A DNA stretch of 7,358 bases from JAMOBE01 sp039908285 (GTDB lineage: Bacteria; Pseudomonadota; Alphaproteobacteria; Rhodospirillales; Rhodospirillaceae): contig JAMOBE010000137.1 in NCBI GenBank assembly GCA_039908285.1, forward strand, positions 1 to 7,358, in the 5' to 3' direction. The notes beneath the pieces were generated by a model, which saw only the letters and a list, made by a program, of their open reading frames with translations, searched no databases and was not told where the DNA came from. Shown one piece after another: positions 1 to 5,082 of the stretch. The position numbers and the translations under genes are program-made. The number at the start of each line of letters is the position of its first letter. Positions within the stretch are counted from its first letter, which is position 1.

Positions 1-510
1 GTATGCACGCCCCGCCGCCCCGCCTGCGGCATCTGCCCCTGGATGACCGAGTGTGCCGGCCGCCGCCAGGGAGTCGCCGAGACCCTGCCGCGCCGCGGGG
101 AGAAGGCGGAGCGGCCGCAGCGCCACGGCGTCGCCTTCTGGATCGTGCGGCGGGATGGCGCGGTGCTGCTGCGCCGTCGCGCCGAGTCCGGGCTATTGGG
201 CGGCATGATGGAGGTCCCCTCGACCCCCTGGCGCGAGACGGCCTGGACCCTGTCGGAAGCGGTGCCCCTGGCTCCCCTGCCCATTGCCGACTGGCTGGAA
301 CTGCCGGGGGTGGTGCGGCACACCTTCACCCACTTCCACCTGTCCCTGACCCTCGCCGTCGGCCATGCCGGTCGGCGCAGCGACGTGCGGGGCGTCTGGC
401 TGCCGCTGGACCGGCTGGAGGAGCAGGCCCTGCCGACGGTCATGCGCAAGATCGTCACCCATGCCCTTCGCACCGGCTACCGGGTTCCGGAGCCCGCATC
501 CTCGACCTGA
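1..510 (+). CDS. mutY: A/G-specific adenine DNA glycosylase MutY, C-terminal part (5' end outside window)
   Basis: MutY removes adenine mispaired with 8-oxoguanine or guanine in base excision repair. The reading frame is open from base 1 to the TGA at 508-510, giving 169 visible residues; the N-terminal helix-hairpin-helix glycosylase core lies outside the window. Residues 2-18 show four cysteines spaced C-x6-C-x2-C-x5-C, the [4Fe-4S] loop typical of the MutY/Nth family. After a linker, the C-terminal NUDIX-like domain begins at about residue 40 (RHGVAFWIVRRDGAVLLRRR), followed by GLLGGMMEVPSTPW and HTFTHFHLSL, which match the conserved 8-oxoG-sensing domain of bacterial MutY. An internal ATG at base 43 lies inside the cluster motif, so it is not the true start. 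The gene converges with the epimerase-type gene; only 5 bases separate the stop codons, and they share a hairpin. The identification is firm. Confidence 0.95.
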   Translation, partial: VCTPRRPACGICPWMTECAGRRQGVAETLPRRGEKAERPQRHGVAFWIVRRDGAVLLRRRAESGLLGGMMEVPSTPWRETAWTLSEAVPLAPLPIADWLELPGVVRHTFTHFHLSLTLAVGHAGRRSDVRGVWLPLDRLEEQALPTVMRKIVTHALRTGYRVPEPASST

Positions 511-522
511 GGATCTCAGGTC
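504..522. terminator. Shared hairpin over the convergent mutY and epimerase stop codons (possible bidirectional terminator)
   Basis: Bases 504-511 (gacctgag) are the perfect reverse complement of 515-522 (ctcaggtc), with a 3-base loop (512-514). The stem includes the mutY TGA (508-510) on one side and the TGA of the minus-strand gene (516-518) on the other. Its position between two convergent genes suggests a bidirectional transcription end. No T-tract follows on either strand, so a classical intrinsic terminator is not shown; it may act with Rho or only as a 3' end stabiliser. Confidence 0.45.
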
Positions 523-1451
523 AGCCGGGCAGCCAGGTCGCGGTTGTCACGGATCCAGGCGATGGTGCGCCCCAGCCCCTCGTCCAGGGACAGGCGAGGC
601 TCCCAGTCGAGCAGGGTGCGGGCCTTGTCGGGGGTACCGCTCAGGGTCATGATCTCGTCGGCGCGGGTCGCCAGCGCGCCGGCCCGCATGCGCACCGGAT
701 CCCCCATGAGGGCCAGGATGCGCGCGACAAGGTCCCGTACGGCGATGCCCCGGCCGGAGCAGATGTTGAGCACGCAGGCGGGCGGCAGATCGGCGGTCAT
801 GGTTCGCACCAGCGCCTCCACCACGTCGTCGATGTGCAGAAAGTCACGCTCCTGGGCGCCGCCGGTCATGGCCACGTCGCGGCCGTCCAGGGCCGAGAGC
901 ACCGTGTGCGGTACCAGCCGTCCCGGCCGCTCCCACGGGCCATAGGGGGTGAACAGCCGGGCCTCGACGGTGGAGAAGCCATGGAGACGCCCATGGGCAT
1001 GCAGCAGGACGGCGGCGCATGACTTGGTCGCTCCAAGCACCGTCGCCGGTCGCTCCGGGTCGCTCTCGGCCAGGGCCGCGCCGGCGCCGTACTGGGCGGC
1101 CGTCCCGGTGAACACCACCCGCCCGACCCCGCAGGCCGCCGCAGCCGCCAGCAGGGACTCGGTCCCCAGCACGTTCACCGCCAGGTGCCGGGCCGACGTG
1201 GGCGGCGGGTTGAAGGGCGTGCTGGCCAGATGGAACACCACCTCGGGACGGGACGCGGCCACCGCCGCCGCCGTTCCTTCCCGGTCCTCCAGGTCGGCCC
1301 GCAGCAGGGCGAGTGCCCCACGGAGGTCGGACAGCCGCACCGGCCACTCCGTCCCGCGGCTGATGACCGCGACCGCATGGCCATTCCGTACCAGGCGCCG
1401 CGCCAGGTGGGACCCCGTCATTCCGCTGCCGCCGGTCACCAGAACACGCAT
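516..1451 (-). CDS. NAD-dependent epimerase/dehydratase family protein (extended SDR) with atypical active site
   Basis: This 311-residue protein has the fold signature of extended short-chain dehydrogenase/reductases, such as nucleotide-sugar epimerases, dehydratases and reductases. The N-terminus MRVLVTGGSGMTGSHL gives the Rossmann G-x-x-G-x-x-G dinucleotide-binding loop (residues 7-13). Other family marks are ADLED (52-56), VVFHLAS (71-77), NVLGTESLL (93-101), VVFTGTAAQYG (112-122, with the catalytic-type Thr at 117), RLFTPYGPWERPGRLVP (165-181) and RDFLHIDDVV (202-211). The C-terminal end, with DKARTLLDWEP and LDEGLGRTI, is the usual substrate-domain ending. The YxxxK motif reads L139-G-A-T-K143, so the usual catalytic tyrosine is absent. 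The start is supported by the canonical Rossmann N-terminus; upstream there is only a weak G-rich stretch and no confident promoter. The substrate cannot be told; a role in surface-sugar metabolism is a guess from family. The gene appears monocistronic. Confidence 0.85.
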   Translation of the reverse strand: MRVLVTGGSGMTGSHLARRLVRNGHAVAVISRGTEWPVRLSDLRGALALLRADLEDREGTAAAVAASRPEVVFHLASTPFNPPPTSARHLAVNVLGTESLLAAAAACGVGRVVFTGTAAQYGAGAALAESDPERPATVLGATKSCAAVLLHAHGRLHGFSTVEARLFTPYGPWERPGRLVPHTVLSALDGRDVAMTGGAQERDFLHIDDVVEALVRTMTADLPPACVLNICSGRGIAVRDLVARILALMGDPVRMRAGALATRADEIMTLSGTPDKARTLLDWEPRLSLDEGLGRTIAWIRDNRDLAARLT

Positions 1452-1663
1452 GAATCAGCCCCCGAACCAGACCTCCCTCTCCCCCTCGTGGGGACTACCG
1501 TATGCACACCTCTCGAACCACGCAACATGTAGATTTTTCTTCCAACACATGACTCCTGTGTGCCGCCAGACGACTTTCGGAGCTACCGCCCCGATCCCCG
1601 TTTGGGTGCGGGCGGAGGCCCGCCAATTTCCCTCCGGACGGCCAAAATTGGAACTGCTGCCTG
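1452..1663. other. Non-coding stretch upstream of the epimerase-type gene
   Basis: No gene is supported here. It must hold the promoter of the minus-strand epimerase-type gene, but the best match, TTGCGT and TACGGT spaced 17 bases, is too weak to call. Two small inverted repeats are present: gcgggc/gcccgc at 1608-1613 and 1618-1623 with a 4-base loop, and ccaattt/aaattgg at 1623-1629 and 1645-1651 with a 15-base loop. Base composition is less GC-rich around 1500-1560 than in the flanking genes. Confidence 0.5.
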
Positions 1664-1700
1664 TCTAGAGCGTTTTCCGCCTGAGCGGAAACGCTCTAGA
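1664..1700. repeat. Imperfect 16-17 bp palindrome opening the repeat cluster
   Basis: The left arm at 1664-1680 (tctagagcgttttccgc) and the right arm at 1685-1700 (gcggaaacgctctaga) are complementary except for one extra T in the left arm. The loop is ctga. It shares the core tttccgc-loop-gcggaaa and the outer gctctaga with the two later palindromes, so all three belong to one repeat family. Short intergenic palindromes with ctagagc ends occur in alphaproteobacterial genomes; that general knowledge is the only basis for calling it REP-like. Confidence 0.8.
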
Positions 1701-1839
1701 ATTTGCCTCTGGCCGCTCAAGCGCCGCGCGGGCTTTTCGCAGTTTCCGCTTGAGCGGAAACTGCTCTAGAATTTGCCTCTGGCCGCTCAAGCGCCGCGCG
1801 GGCTTTTCGCAGTTTCCGCTTGAGCGGAAACTGCTCTAG
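1693..1839. repeat. Perfect 70-bp tandem repeat (2.1 copies), each unit with a 12-bp palindrome
   Basis: Bases 1693-1762 and 1763-1832 are identical, followed by a 7-base partial third copy (1833-1839, gctctag). Each unit contains the palindrome gcagtttccgct-tg-agcggaaactgc, at 1739-1764 and 1809-1834. Together with the palindrome at 1664-1700, the three hairpin centres lie about 69-70 bases apart. The whole cluster is bounded by inverted ctagagc (1665-1671) and gctctag (1833-1839). The last copy is followed by five Ts (1840-1844), so the final hairpin could stop plus-strand transcription. No open frame of convincing character runs through it; I read it as a non-coding, REP/BIME-like or MITE-like element that has recently duplicated. 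Confidence 0.9.
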
Positions 1840-2079
1840 TTTTTCCCGGCCATCTCTGTCGGATTGACGACGGACACCATCGAGCGCGTCTACGGGCCTA
1901 TCGCGGCCGTTGGCCGCAACCAAAAAAGGAGTCGCACTACTGACCCCGAGACTCTTCGCTGCGCGCGAAGAGTCTCGGGGTCAGTAGTACATGGCGCCCT
2001 ACAAGTTCCGGAAGGTGATGGAAGCTCAGCGGTAGCGGGATGTGGAACGAGACATCCGCCGCGTCTTCCTTGATCCGGC
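1840..2079. other. Gene-free stretch between repeat cluster and tRNA-Pro
   Basis: No gene is supported. The stretch contains the long inverted repeat at 1936-1988 and a small hairpin gcggcc-gtt-ggccgc at 1903-1917. The sequence immediately 3' of the tRNA on the minus strand (2079 downward) shows no clear stem plus T-tract; the nearest T-run on that strand is at 1927-1922, eight bases beyond the foot of the long hairpin. Confidence 0.5.
1936..1988. repeat. Perfect 24-bp inverted repeat with 5-base loop
   Basis: Bases 1936-1959 and 1965-1988 are exact reverse complements, separated by tgcgc. The outer sequence reads actactgaccccgag on the left and ctcggggtcagtagt on the right. On the minus strand the stem is followed after eight bases by TTTTTT (1927-1922), too far for a textbook intrinsic terminator of the tRNA-Pro transcript about 90 bases upstream. 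The length and perfection suggest paired ends of a mobile element with little or nothing left between them, or a REP-type hairpin; neither is proven. No transposase gene is present in the window. Confidence 0.9.
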
Positions 2080-2156
2080 TGGTCGGAGTGAGAGGATTCG
2101 AACCTCCGGCCCCCACGTCCCGAACGTGGTGCTCTACCAGGCTGAGCTACACTCCG
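2080..2156 (-). tRNA. tRNA-Pro (anticodon CGG)
   Basis: Read on the minus strand, the 77-base gene folds as a complete cloverleaf. The acceptor stem CGGAGTG pairs with CACTCCG, the discriminator is A, and CCA is encoded in the DNA (2082-2080). The D-arm is GCTC-AGCCTGGTA-GAGC. The anticodon stem CCACG/CGTGG encloses TTCGGGA, giving anticodon CGG, which reads proline codon CCG. The T-loop is TTCGAAT with stem GGAGG/CCTCT, one pair being G-U. CCG is expected to be a frequent proline codon in such a GC-rich genome. A promoter lies directly upstream, and the polyprenyl synthase gene is 42 bases upstream on the same strand. Confidence 0.97.
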
Positions 2157-2172
2157 GCCGATCGGAGCGGTG

Positions 2173-2202
2173 CTTATACCGCCATGTCGGCCATGGAATC
2201 AA
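2173..2202 (-). promoter_or_regulatory. Sigma70-type promoter for tRNA-Pro
   Basis: On the minus strand, TTGATT (2202-2197) and TATAAG (2178-2173) are separated by 18 bases, a good -35/-10 pair. Transcription would begin near 2166, about 10 bases before the mature tRNA 5' end at 2156. The -35 hexamer contains the TGA stop of the polyprenyl synthase gene (2201-2199), so the tRNA promoter is embedded in the end of the upstream gene, and no terminator separates them. Confidence 0.6.
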
Positions 2203-3215
2203 TAGGCGCGTTCGATGCAGAATTCGACGACGTCGAGGAGAGCCTGCCGGTGCGGTCCATCGGGGAACGGATCGAGGGCGGCGCGGGCCCGGTCGCCATA
2301 GACGCGGGCGCGGGCGATGGTGTCGTCGAGCGCCCGGTGGTGCTGCAGCAGGTCCTGGGCACGGGCGAGGTCGCCGTCGGTCTGGTCCAGGTCTTCGAGG
2401 GTCCGGCGCCAGAAGACCCGCTCGTCTTCGCTGCCCCGGGCGATGGCGAGGATCACCGGCAGGGTGATCTTGCCCTCGCGGAAATCGTCGCCGACGGCCT
2501 TGCCCAGCTTTTCCTGCTTCGCCGAGTAGTCCAGCAGGTCGTCGGTGAGCTGGAAGGCGATTCCCAGATTGAGTCCATAGGCCTCCAGCGCGTCCTGCTC
2601 CGCCGCCGGCCGGTCGGCGACCACCGGGCCCAGGCGGCAGGCGGCGGCGAAGAGCTGGGCCGTCTTCGAGCGAATCACCTCGAGGTAGGCGTCCTCGGTG
2701 GTCTCCGTATCGTTGGCGGTCATGAGCTGGAGGACCTCTCCCTCGGCGATCACCGCCGAGGCATGGGAGAGGATCGCCAGCACCGCCAGGGCTCCGTCCT
2801 CGACCATCAATTCGAAGGAGCGGCTGAACAGGAAATCGCCGACGAGGACGCTGGGCTTGTTGCCCCAGACCGCGTTGGCGCTGGGGGTGCCGCGGCGGAG
2901 GTCGCTCTCGTCCACCACGTCGTCGTGGAGGAGGGTCGCGGTGTGGATGAACTCGATGCAGGCGGCGAGCTTGATGTGGCGCAGGCCGCCATAGCCGCAC
3001 AGCCGTGACGTCACCAGGGTCAGGACCGGCCGCAGGCGCTTGCCCCCGGCGGCGATGATGTGGCCGGCCAGTTGCGGGATCAGCGAGACGTTGCTGTGCA
3101 TGCGGCTGACGATGGTCTCGTTGACCAGCCGCAGGTCATCGGCGACCAGCTCGATCAGGGTCTCCAGGGCGGATGTCTTCGTCCGCTCCCCACTCAGGTT
3201 GACGACAACGGACAC
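2199..3215 (-). CDS. ispB: Long-chain trans-polyprenyl (octa/decaprenyl) diphosphate synthase
   Basis: This 338-residue enzyme extends farnesyl or geranylgeranyl diphosphate with isopentenyl diphosphate to make the ubiquinone side chain. It shows GGKRLRP (57-63), the first Asp-rich motif DDVVD (98-102), KTAQLF (184-189), the second Asp-rich motif DDLLD (225-229) and GDDFREGKITLP (242-253). The fifth residue before the first Asp-rich motif is Ala93, a small residue as expected for long-chain products; octaprenyl versus decaprenyl cannot be decided, though Q10 is usual in alphaproteobacteria. The frame stays open upstream to a TTG at 3314, but I choose the GTG at 3215. AAGGAG lies 5 bases before it (3226-3221), MSVVVNL is a typical family N-terminus, and the upstream start would lie beyond the promoter at 3278-3307. 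The tRNA-Pro gene follows on the same strand, and the methyltransferase gene is divergent. Confidence 0.93.
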   Translation of the reverse strand: MSVVVNLSGERTKTSALETLIELVADDLRLVNETIVSRMHSNVSLIPQLAGHIIAAGGKRLRPVLTLVTSRLCGYGGLRHIKLAACIEFIHTATLLHDDVVDESDLRRGTPSANAVWGNKPSVLVGDFLFSRSFELMVEDGALAVLAILSHASAVIAEGEVLQLMTANDTETTEDAYLEVIRSKTAQLFAAACRLGPVVADRPAAEQDALEAYGLNLGIAFQLTDDLLDYSAKQEKLGKAVGDDFREGKITLPVILAIARGSEDERVFWRRTLEDLDQTDGDLARAQDLLQHHRALDDTIARARVYGDRARAALDPFPDGPHRQALLDVVEFCIERAY

Positions 3216-3277
3216 CGCCGCTCCTTTCCAGAACAGGACTTGAGAATTCGCAATTGACGCCGACGACAAGGCCAGGG

Positions 3278-3307
3278 AGCATAGTCGGCGCCTTCTTTCA
3301 CGGTCAA
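3278..3307 (-). promoter_or_regulatory. Sigma70-type promoter for the polyprenyl diphosphate synthase gene
   Basis: On the minus strand, TTGACC (3307-3302) and TATGCT (3283-3278) are spaced 18 bases apart, close to the bacterial consensus. Transcription would begin around 3271, leaving a leader of about 55 bases before the GTG at 3215. The -35 element lies only 18 bases upstream of the divergent methyltransferase start at 3325, so the regulatory regions of both genes must overlap. Confidence 0.65.
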
Positions 3308-3324
3308 GACGCAATGGAGCGGAG

Positions 3325-4098
3325 GTGACGGAAACGCCGGACCAGGACTATAGCGAGGACACGCTGCTGGGCGGGCGGGTGCGCCTGCGGCAGCCCCGGC
3401 GGGGCTATCGCGCCGCCGTCGACCCGGTCCTGCTGGCGGCGTCGGTGCCGACGAGAGCTGGTGAGCGTGTCCTCGACGTCGGAGTCGGGACCGGTGCCGC
3501 CACCCTGTGCCTGGCGGCGCGGGTAAAGGGCCTCGCCATCGTCGGCCTCGAGGTGCAGCCGGACCTGGCGGACCTGGCGCGGGGCAACGTGGAGCTGAAC
3601 GGGTGCGCGGCCAGCGTCTCCATCCTGGACGGCGACGTGATGGCCTCTCCCCCCGGCCTGACGGAGGGCTCGTTCCACCAGGTGATGACCAACCCGCCCT
3701 ATGGCGCGGAGGGCACCAGGAGCCCGGAGTCGTCGCGGGATCTCGCCCATGGTGCCGCCGACCTGGAGCGGTGGCTCACCTTCTGTGTCCGCATGCTGCG
3801 CCACAAGGGGTGGCTGACCGTGATCCACCGCGCCGATCACCTGGACCGGGTCGTGTCCCTCCTGCAGGGCCATCTTGGAGGAATCGAGCTGCTGCCGGTG
3901 TGGCCGCGAGAGGGGGAGCCGGCGCGGCGGGTGATCATCCGCGGCCGCAGGGGAGTCGCCACTCCGGCAACGCTTTTCCCCGGCCTCGTGCTCCACGACG
4001 ACCACGGATACACGGATCGGGCCCATGCCGTGCTGTGGGACGGGCGCGCTTTCGATGCCAAAGCCGAAAGCGTGCAGATTCCTCCGGAGCGCCCTTGA
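3325..4098 (+). CDS. TrmN6-like tRNA1(Val) (adenine(37)-N6)-methyltransferase family protein
   Basis: This 257-residue protein is a class I S-adenosylmethionine-dependent methyltransferase of the YfiC/TrmN6 type, whose characterised members methylate N6 of A37 in tRNA1(Val). Visible motifs are VLDVGVGTGAATL (49-61, SAM-binding motif I), the acidic residue after strand 2 in VGLEVQPDLADLAR (Glu76), and the catalytic TNPPYGAEG with NPPY at 123-126, characteristic of N6-adenine (or exocyclic amine) methyltransferases. The N-terminal DTLLGGRVRLRQPRRGYRAAVDPVLLAA region also matches this family. The start is GTG at 3325, with ggag at 3316-3319 and a 5-base spacer; the upstream ATG at 3314 is out of frame. 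The gene is divergent from the polyprenyl synthase, with 109 bases between start codons. The substrate assignment rests on family resemblance only; related enzymes modify other RNA or protein targets. Confidence 0.85.
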   Translation: MTETPDQDYSEDTLLGGRVRLRQPRRGYRAAVDPVLLAASVPTRAGERVLDVGVGTGAATLCLAARVKGLAIVGLEVQPDLADLARGNVELNGCAASVSILDGDVMASPPGLTEGSFHQVMTNPPYGAEGTRSPESSRDLAHGAADLERWLTFCVRMLRHKGWLTVIHRADHLDRVVSLLQGHLGGIELLPVWPREGEPARRVIIRGRRGVATPATLFPGLVLHDDHGYTDRAHAVLWDGRAFDAKAESVQIPPERP

Positions 4099-4123
4099 CC
4101 GGGCATCGACCCGTCCGTTAGCT
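4095..4123 (+). promoter_or_regulatory. Candidate promoter for glyQ-glyS-ppdK
   Basis: TTGACC (4095-4100) and TTAGCT (4118-4123) are spaced 17 bases apart, upstream of glyQ. The -35 hexamer contains the TGA stop of the methyltransferase gene (4096-4098). The -10 match is weak, with the first T, the A and the last T agreeing with TATAAT. If used, the leader to the glyQ ATG would be about 30 bases. Read-through from the methyltransferase gene remains possible because no terminator is seen. Confidence 0.45.
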
Positions 4124-4160
4124 TCCCTGCGTTTGGAATGAATCGAAACAGGTGCCCCCC

Positions 4161-5078
4161 ATGGCCGCCCCGCCGCCGTCCCGGCCAAGCTTTCAGTCCC
4201 TGATCCTCGCCCTGCACTCCTTCTGGGCCGAGCAGGGCTGCGTGATCCTCCAGCCCTATGACATGGAGGTGGGCGCCGGCACCTTTCATCCGGCGACCAC
4301 GCTGCGCGCCCTTGGGCCGGAGCCCTGGAACACCGCCTACGTCCAGCCGTCGCGCCGGCCGACCGATGGCCGCTACGGCGAGAACCCGAATCGGCTCCAG
4401 CACTATTACCAGTACCAGGTGCTGCTGAAGCCCTCGCCGGCCGATCCGCAGGGGCTCTATCTGCGCAGCCTCGAGCACCTGGGCATCGACCCCATGGCCC
4501 ACGACATCCGCTTCGTCGAGGACGACTGGGAAAGCCCGACTCTGGGCGCCTGGGGCCTGGGCTGGGAGGTGTGGTGCGACGGCATGGAGGTGACCCAGTT
4601 CACCTATTTCCAGCAGGTGGGCGGCATCGAGTGTGATCCGGTATCGGTGGAACTGACCTATGGCCTGGAGCGCCTGGCGATGTACATTCAGGGCGTGGAG
4701 AACGTCTACGACCTGGACTTCAACGGCGCCGGCGTGCGCTATGGCGACGTGTTCCACCAGGCGGAGGTGGAGTACTCCCGCCACAATTTCGAGGTCGCCG
4801 ACACCGGCATCCTTTTGCGCCATTTCGAGGACGCGGAGACGGAGTGCCGGTCCCTGCTGGCGGCCGGACTGGCTCTGCCCGCCTATGATCAGTGCATCAA
4901 GGCCTCGCACCGGTTCAATCTGCTGGATGCCCGCGGGGTGATCTCGGTGACCGAGCGTGCCGCCTACATCGGCCGGGTGCGGGCGCTGGCCAAGGCCTGC
5001 TGCGAGGGCTGGCTGGCGAGTCGCCAGGCGCCGGGGTGGGGTTCCACGACGACGGCGACGACGAAGGCGGGAGACTGA
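4161..5078 (+). CDS. glyQ: Glycine--tRNA ligase alpha subunit
   Basis: GlyQ is the catalytic subunit of the bacterial (alpha-beta)2 glycyl-tRNA synthetase; it activates glycine with ATP and works with GlyS to charge tRNA-Gly. The 305-residue product is close to the E. coli length of about 303. Recognised blocks include WAEQGCVILQPYDMEVGAG (22-40), VQPSRRPTDGRYGENP (61-76), HYYQYQVLLKPSP (81-93), RFVEDDWESPTLGAWGLGWE, EVTQFTYFQQVGG, TYGLERLAMYIQGVENVYD and SFNLLDAR-like HRFNLLDARGVISVTER. I choose the ATG at 4161 because AGG (4150-4152) lies 8 bases before it; a GTG at 4152 would add three residues but overlaps that ribosome binding site. The C-terminal tail is threonine/alanine-rich and encoded by an acg-rich microsatellite-like stretch (about 5047-5066). 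glyS starts 4 bases after the stop. Confidence 0.97.
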   Translation: MAAPPPSRPSFQSLILALHSFWAEQGCVILQPYDMEVGAGTFHPATTLRALGPEPWNTAYVQPSRRPTDGRYGENPNRLQHYYQYQVLLKPSPADPQGLYLRSLEHLGIDPMAHDIRFVEDDWESPTLGAWGLGWEVWCDGMEVTQFTYFQQVGGIECDPVSVELTYGLERLAMYIQGVENVYDLDFNGAGVRYGDVFHQAEVEYSRHNFEVADTGILLRHFEDAETECRSLLAAGLALPAYDQCIKASHRFNLLDARGVISVTERAAYIGRVRALAKACCEGWLASRQAPGWGSTTTATTKAGD

Positions 5079-5082
5079 CCCC

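Noticed and set aside
516..1022. Plus-strand open frame (3-1022) running through the mutY region and opposite the epimerase-type gene
   Set aside because: It is in a different frame from the MutY cysteine motif, is Arg/Gly/Ala-rich and lies antisense to a well-supported SDR gene.
1455..1550. Possible 31-residue leader peptide on the minus strand ending 3 bases before the epimerase-type ATG
   Set aside because: aggag precedes its ATG by only 2 bases, the codons lack the GC-rich third positions of the neighbours, and the product has no attenuator-like feature such as a run of one amino acid.
1664..1839. CRISPR array
   Set aside because: The 70-bp units are joined without variable spacers, there are only two full copies, and no cas gene is nearby.
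1864..1923. Plus-strand frame starting TTGACGACGGACACC, possible gene start scrap (MTTDTIERVYGPIAAVG...)
   Set aside because: Codon use is plausible for about 20 codons, but there is no ribosome binding site, no clear homologue and the frame runs straight into the long inverted repeat. It could be a remnant, but it cannot be supported.
1920..1988. Long inverted repeat as a classical terminator of tRNA-Pro
   Set aside because: The T-run on the minus strand begins eight bases after the stem, and the stem is much longer than usual, so it is annotated as an inverted repeat with termination only as one option.
1991..2035. Short plus-strand frame MAPYKFRKVMEAQR after the inverted repeat
   Set aside because: Only 14 residues, no ribosome binding site, and not in frame with the scrap on the other side of the hairpin.
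3216..3314. N-terminal extension of the polyprenyl synthase to a TTG at 3314
   Set aside because: The extra 33 residues do not resemble the family, the start would lie upstream of the -35 box of the gene's own promoter, and the GTG at 3215 has a well-spaced AAGGAG.
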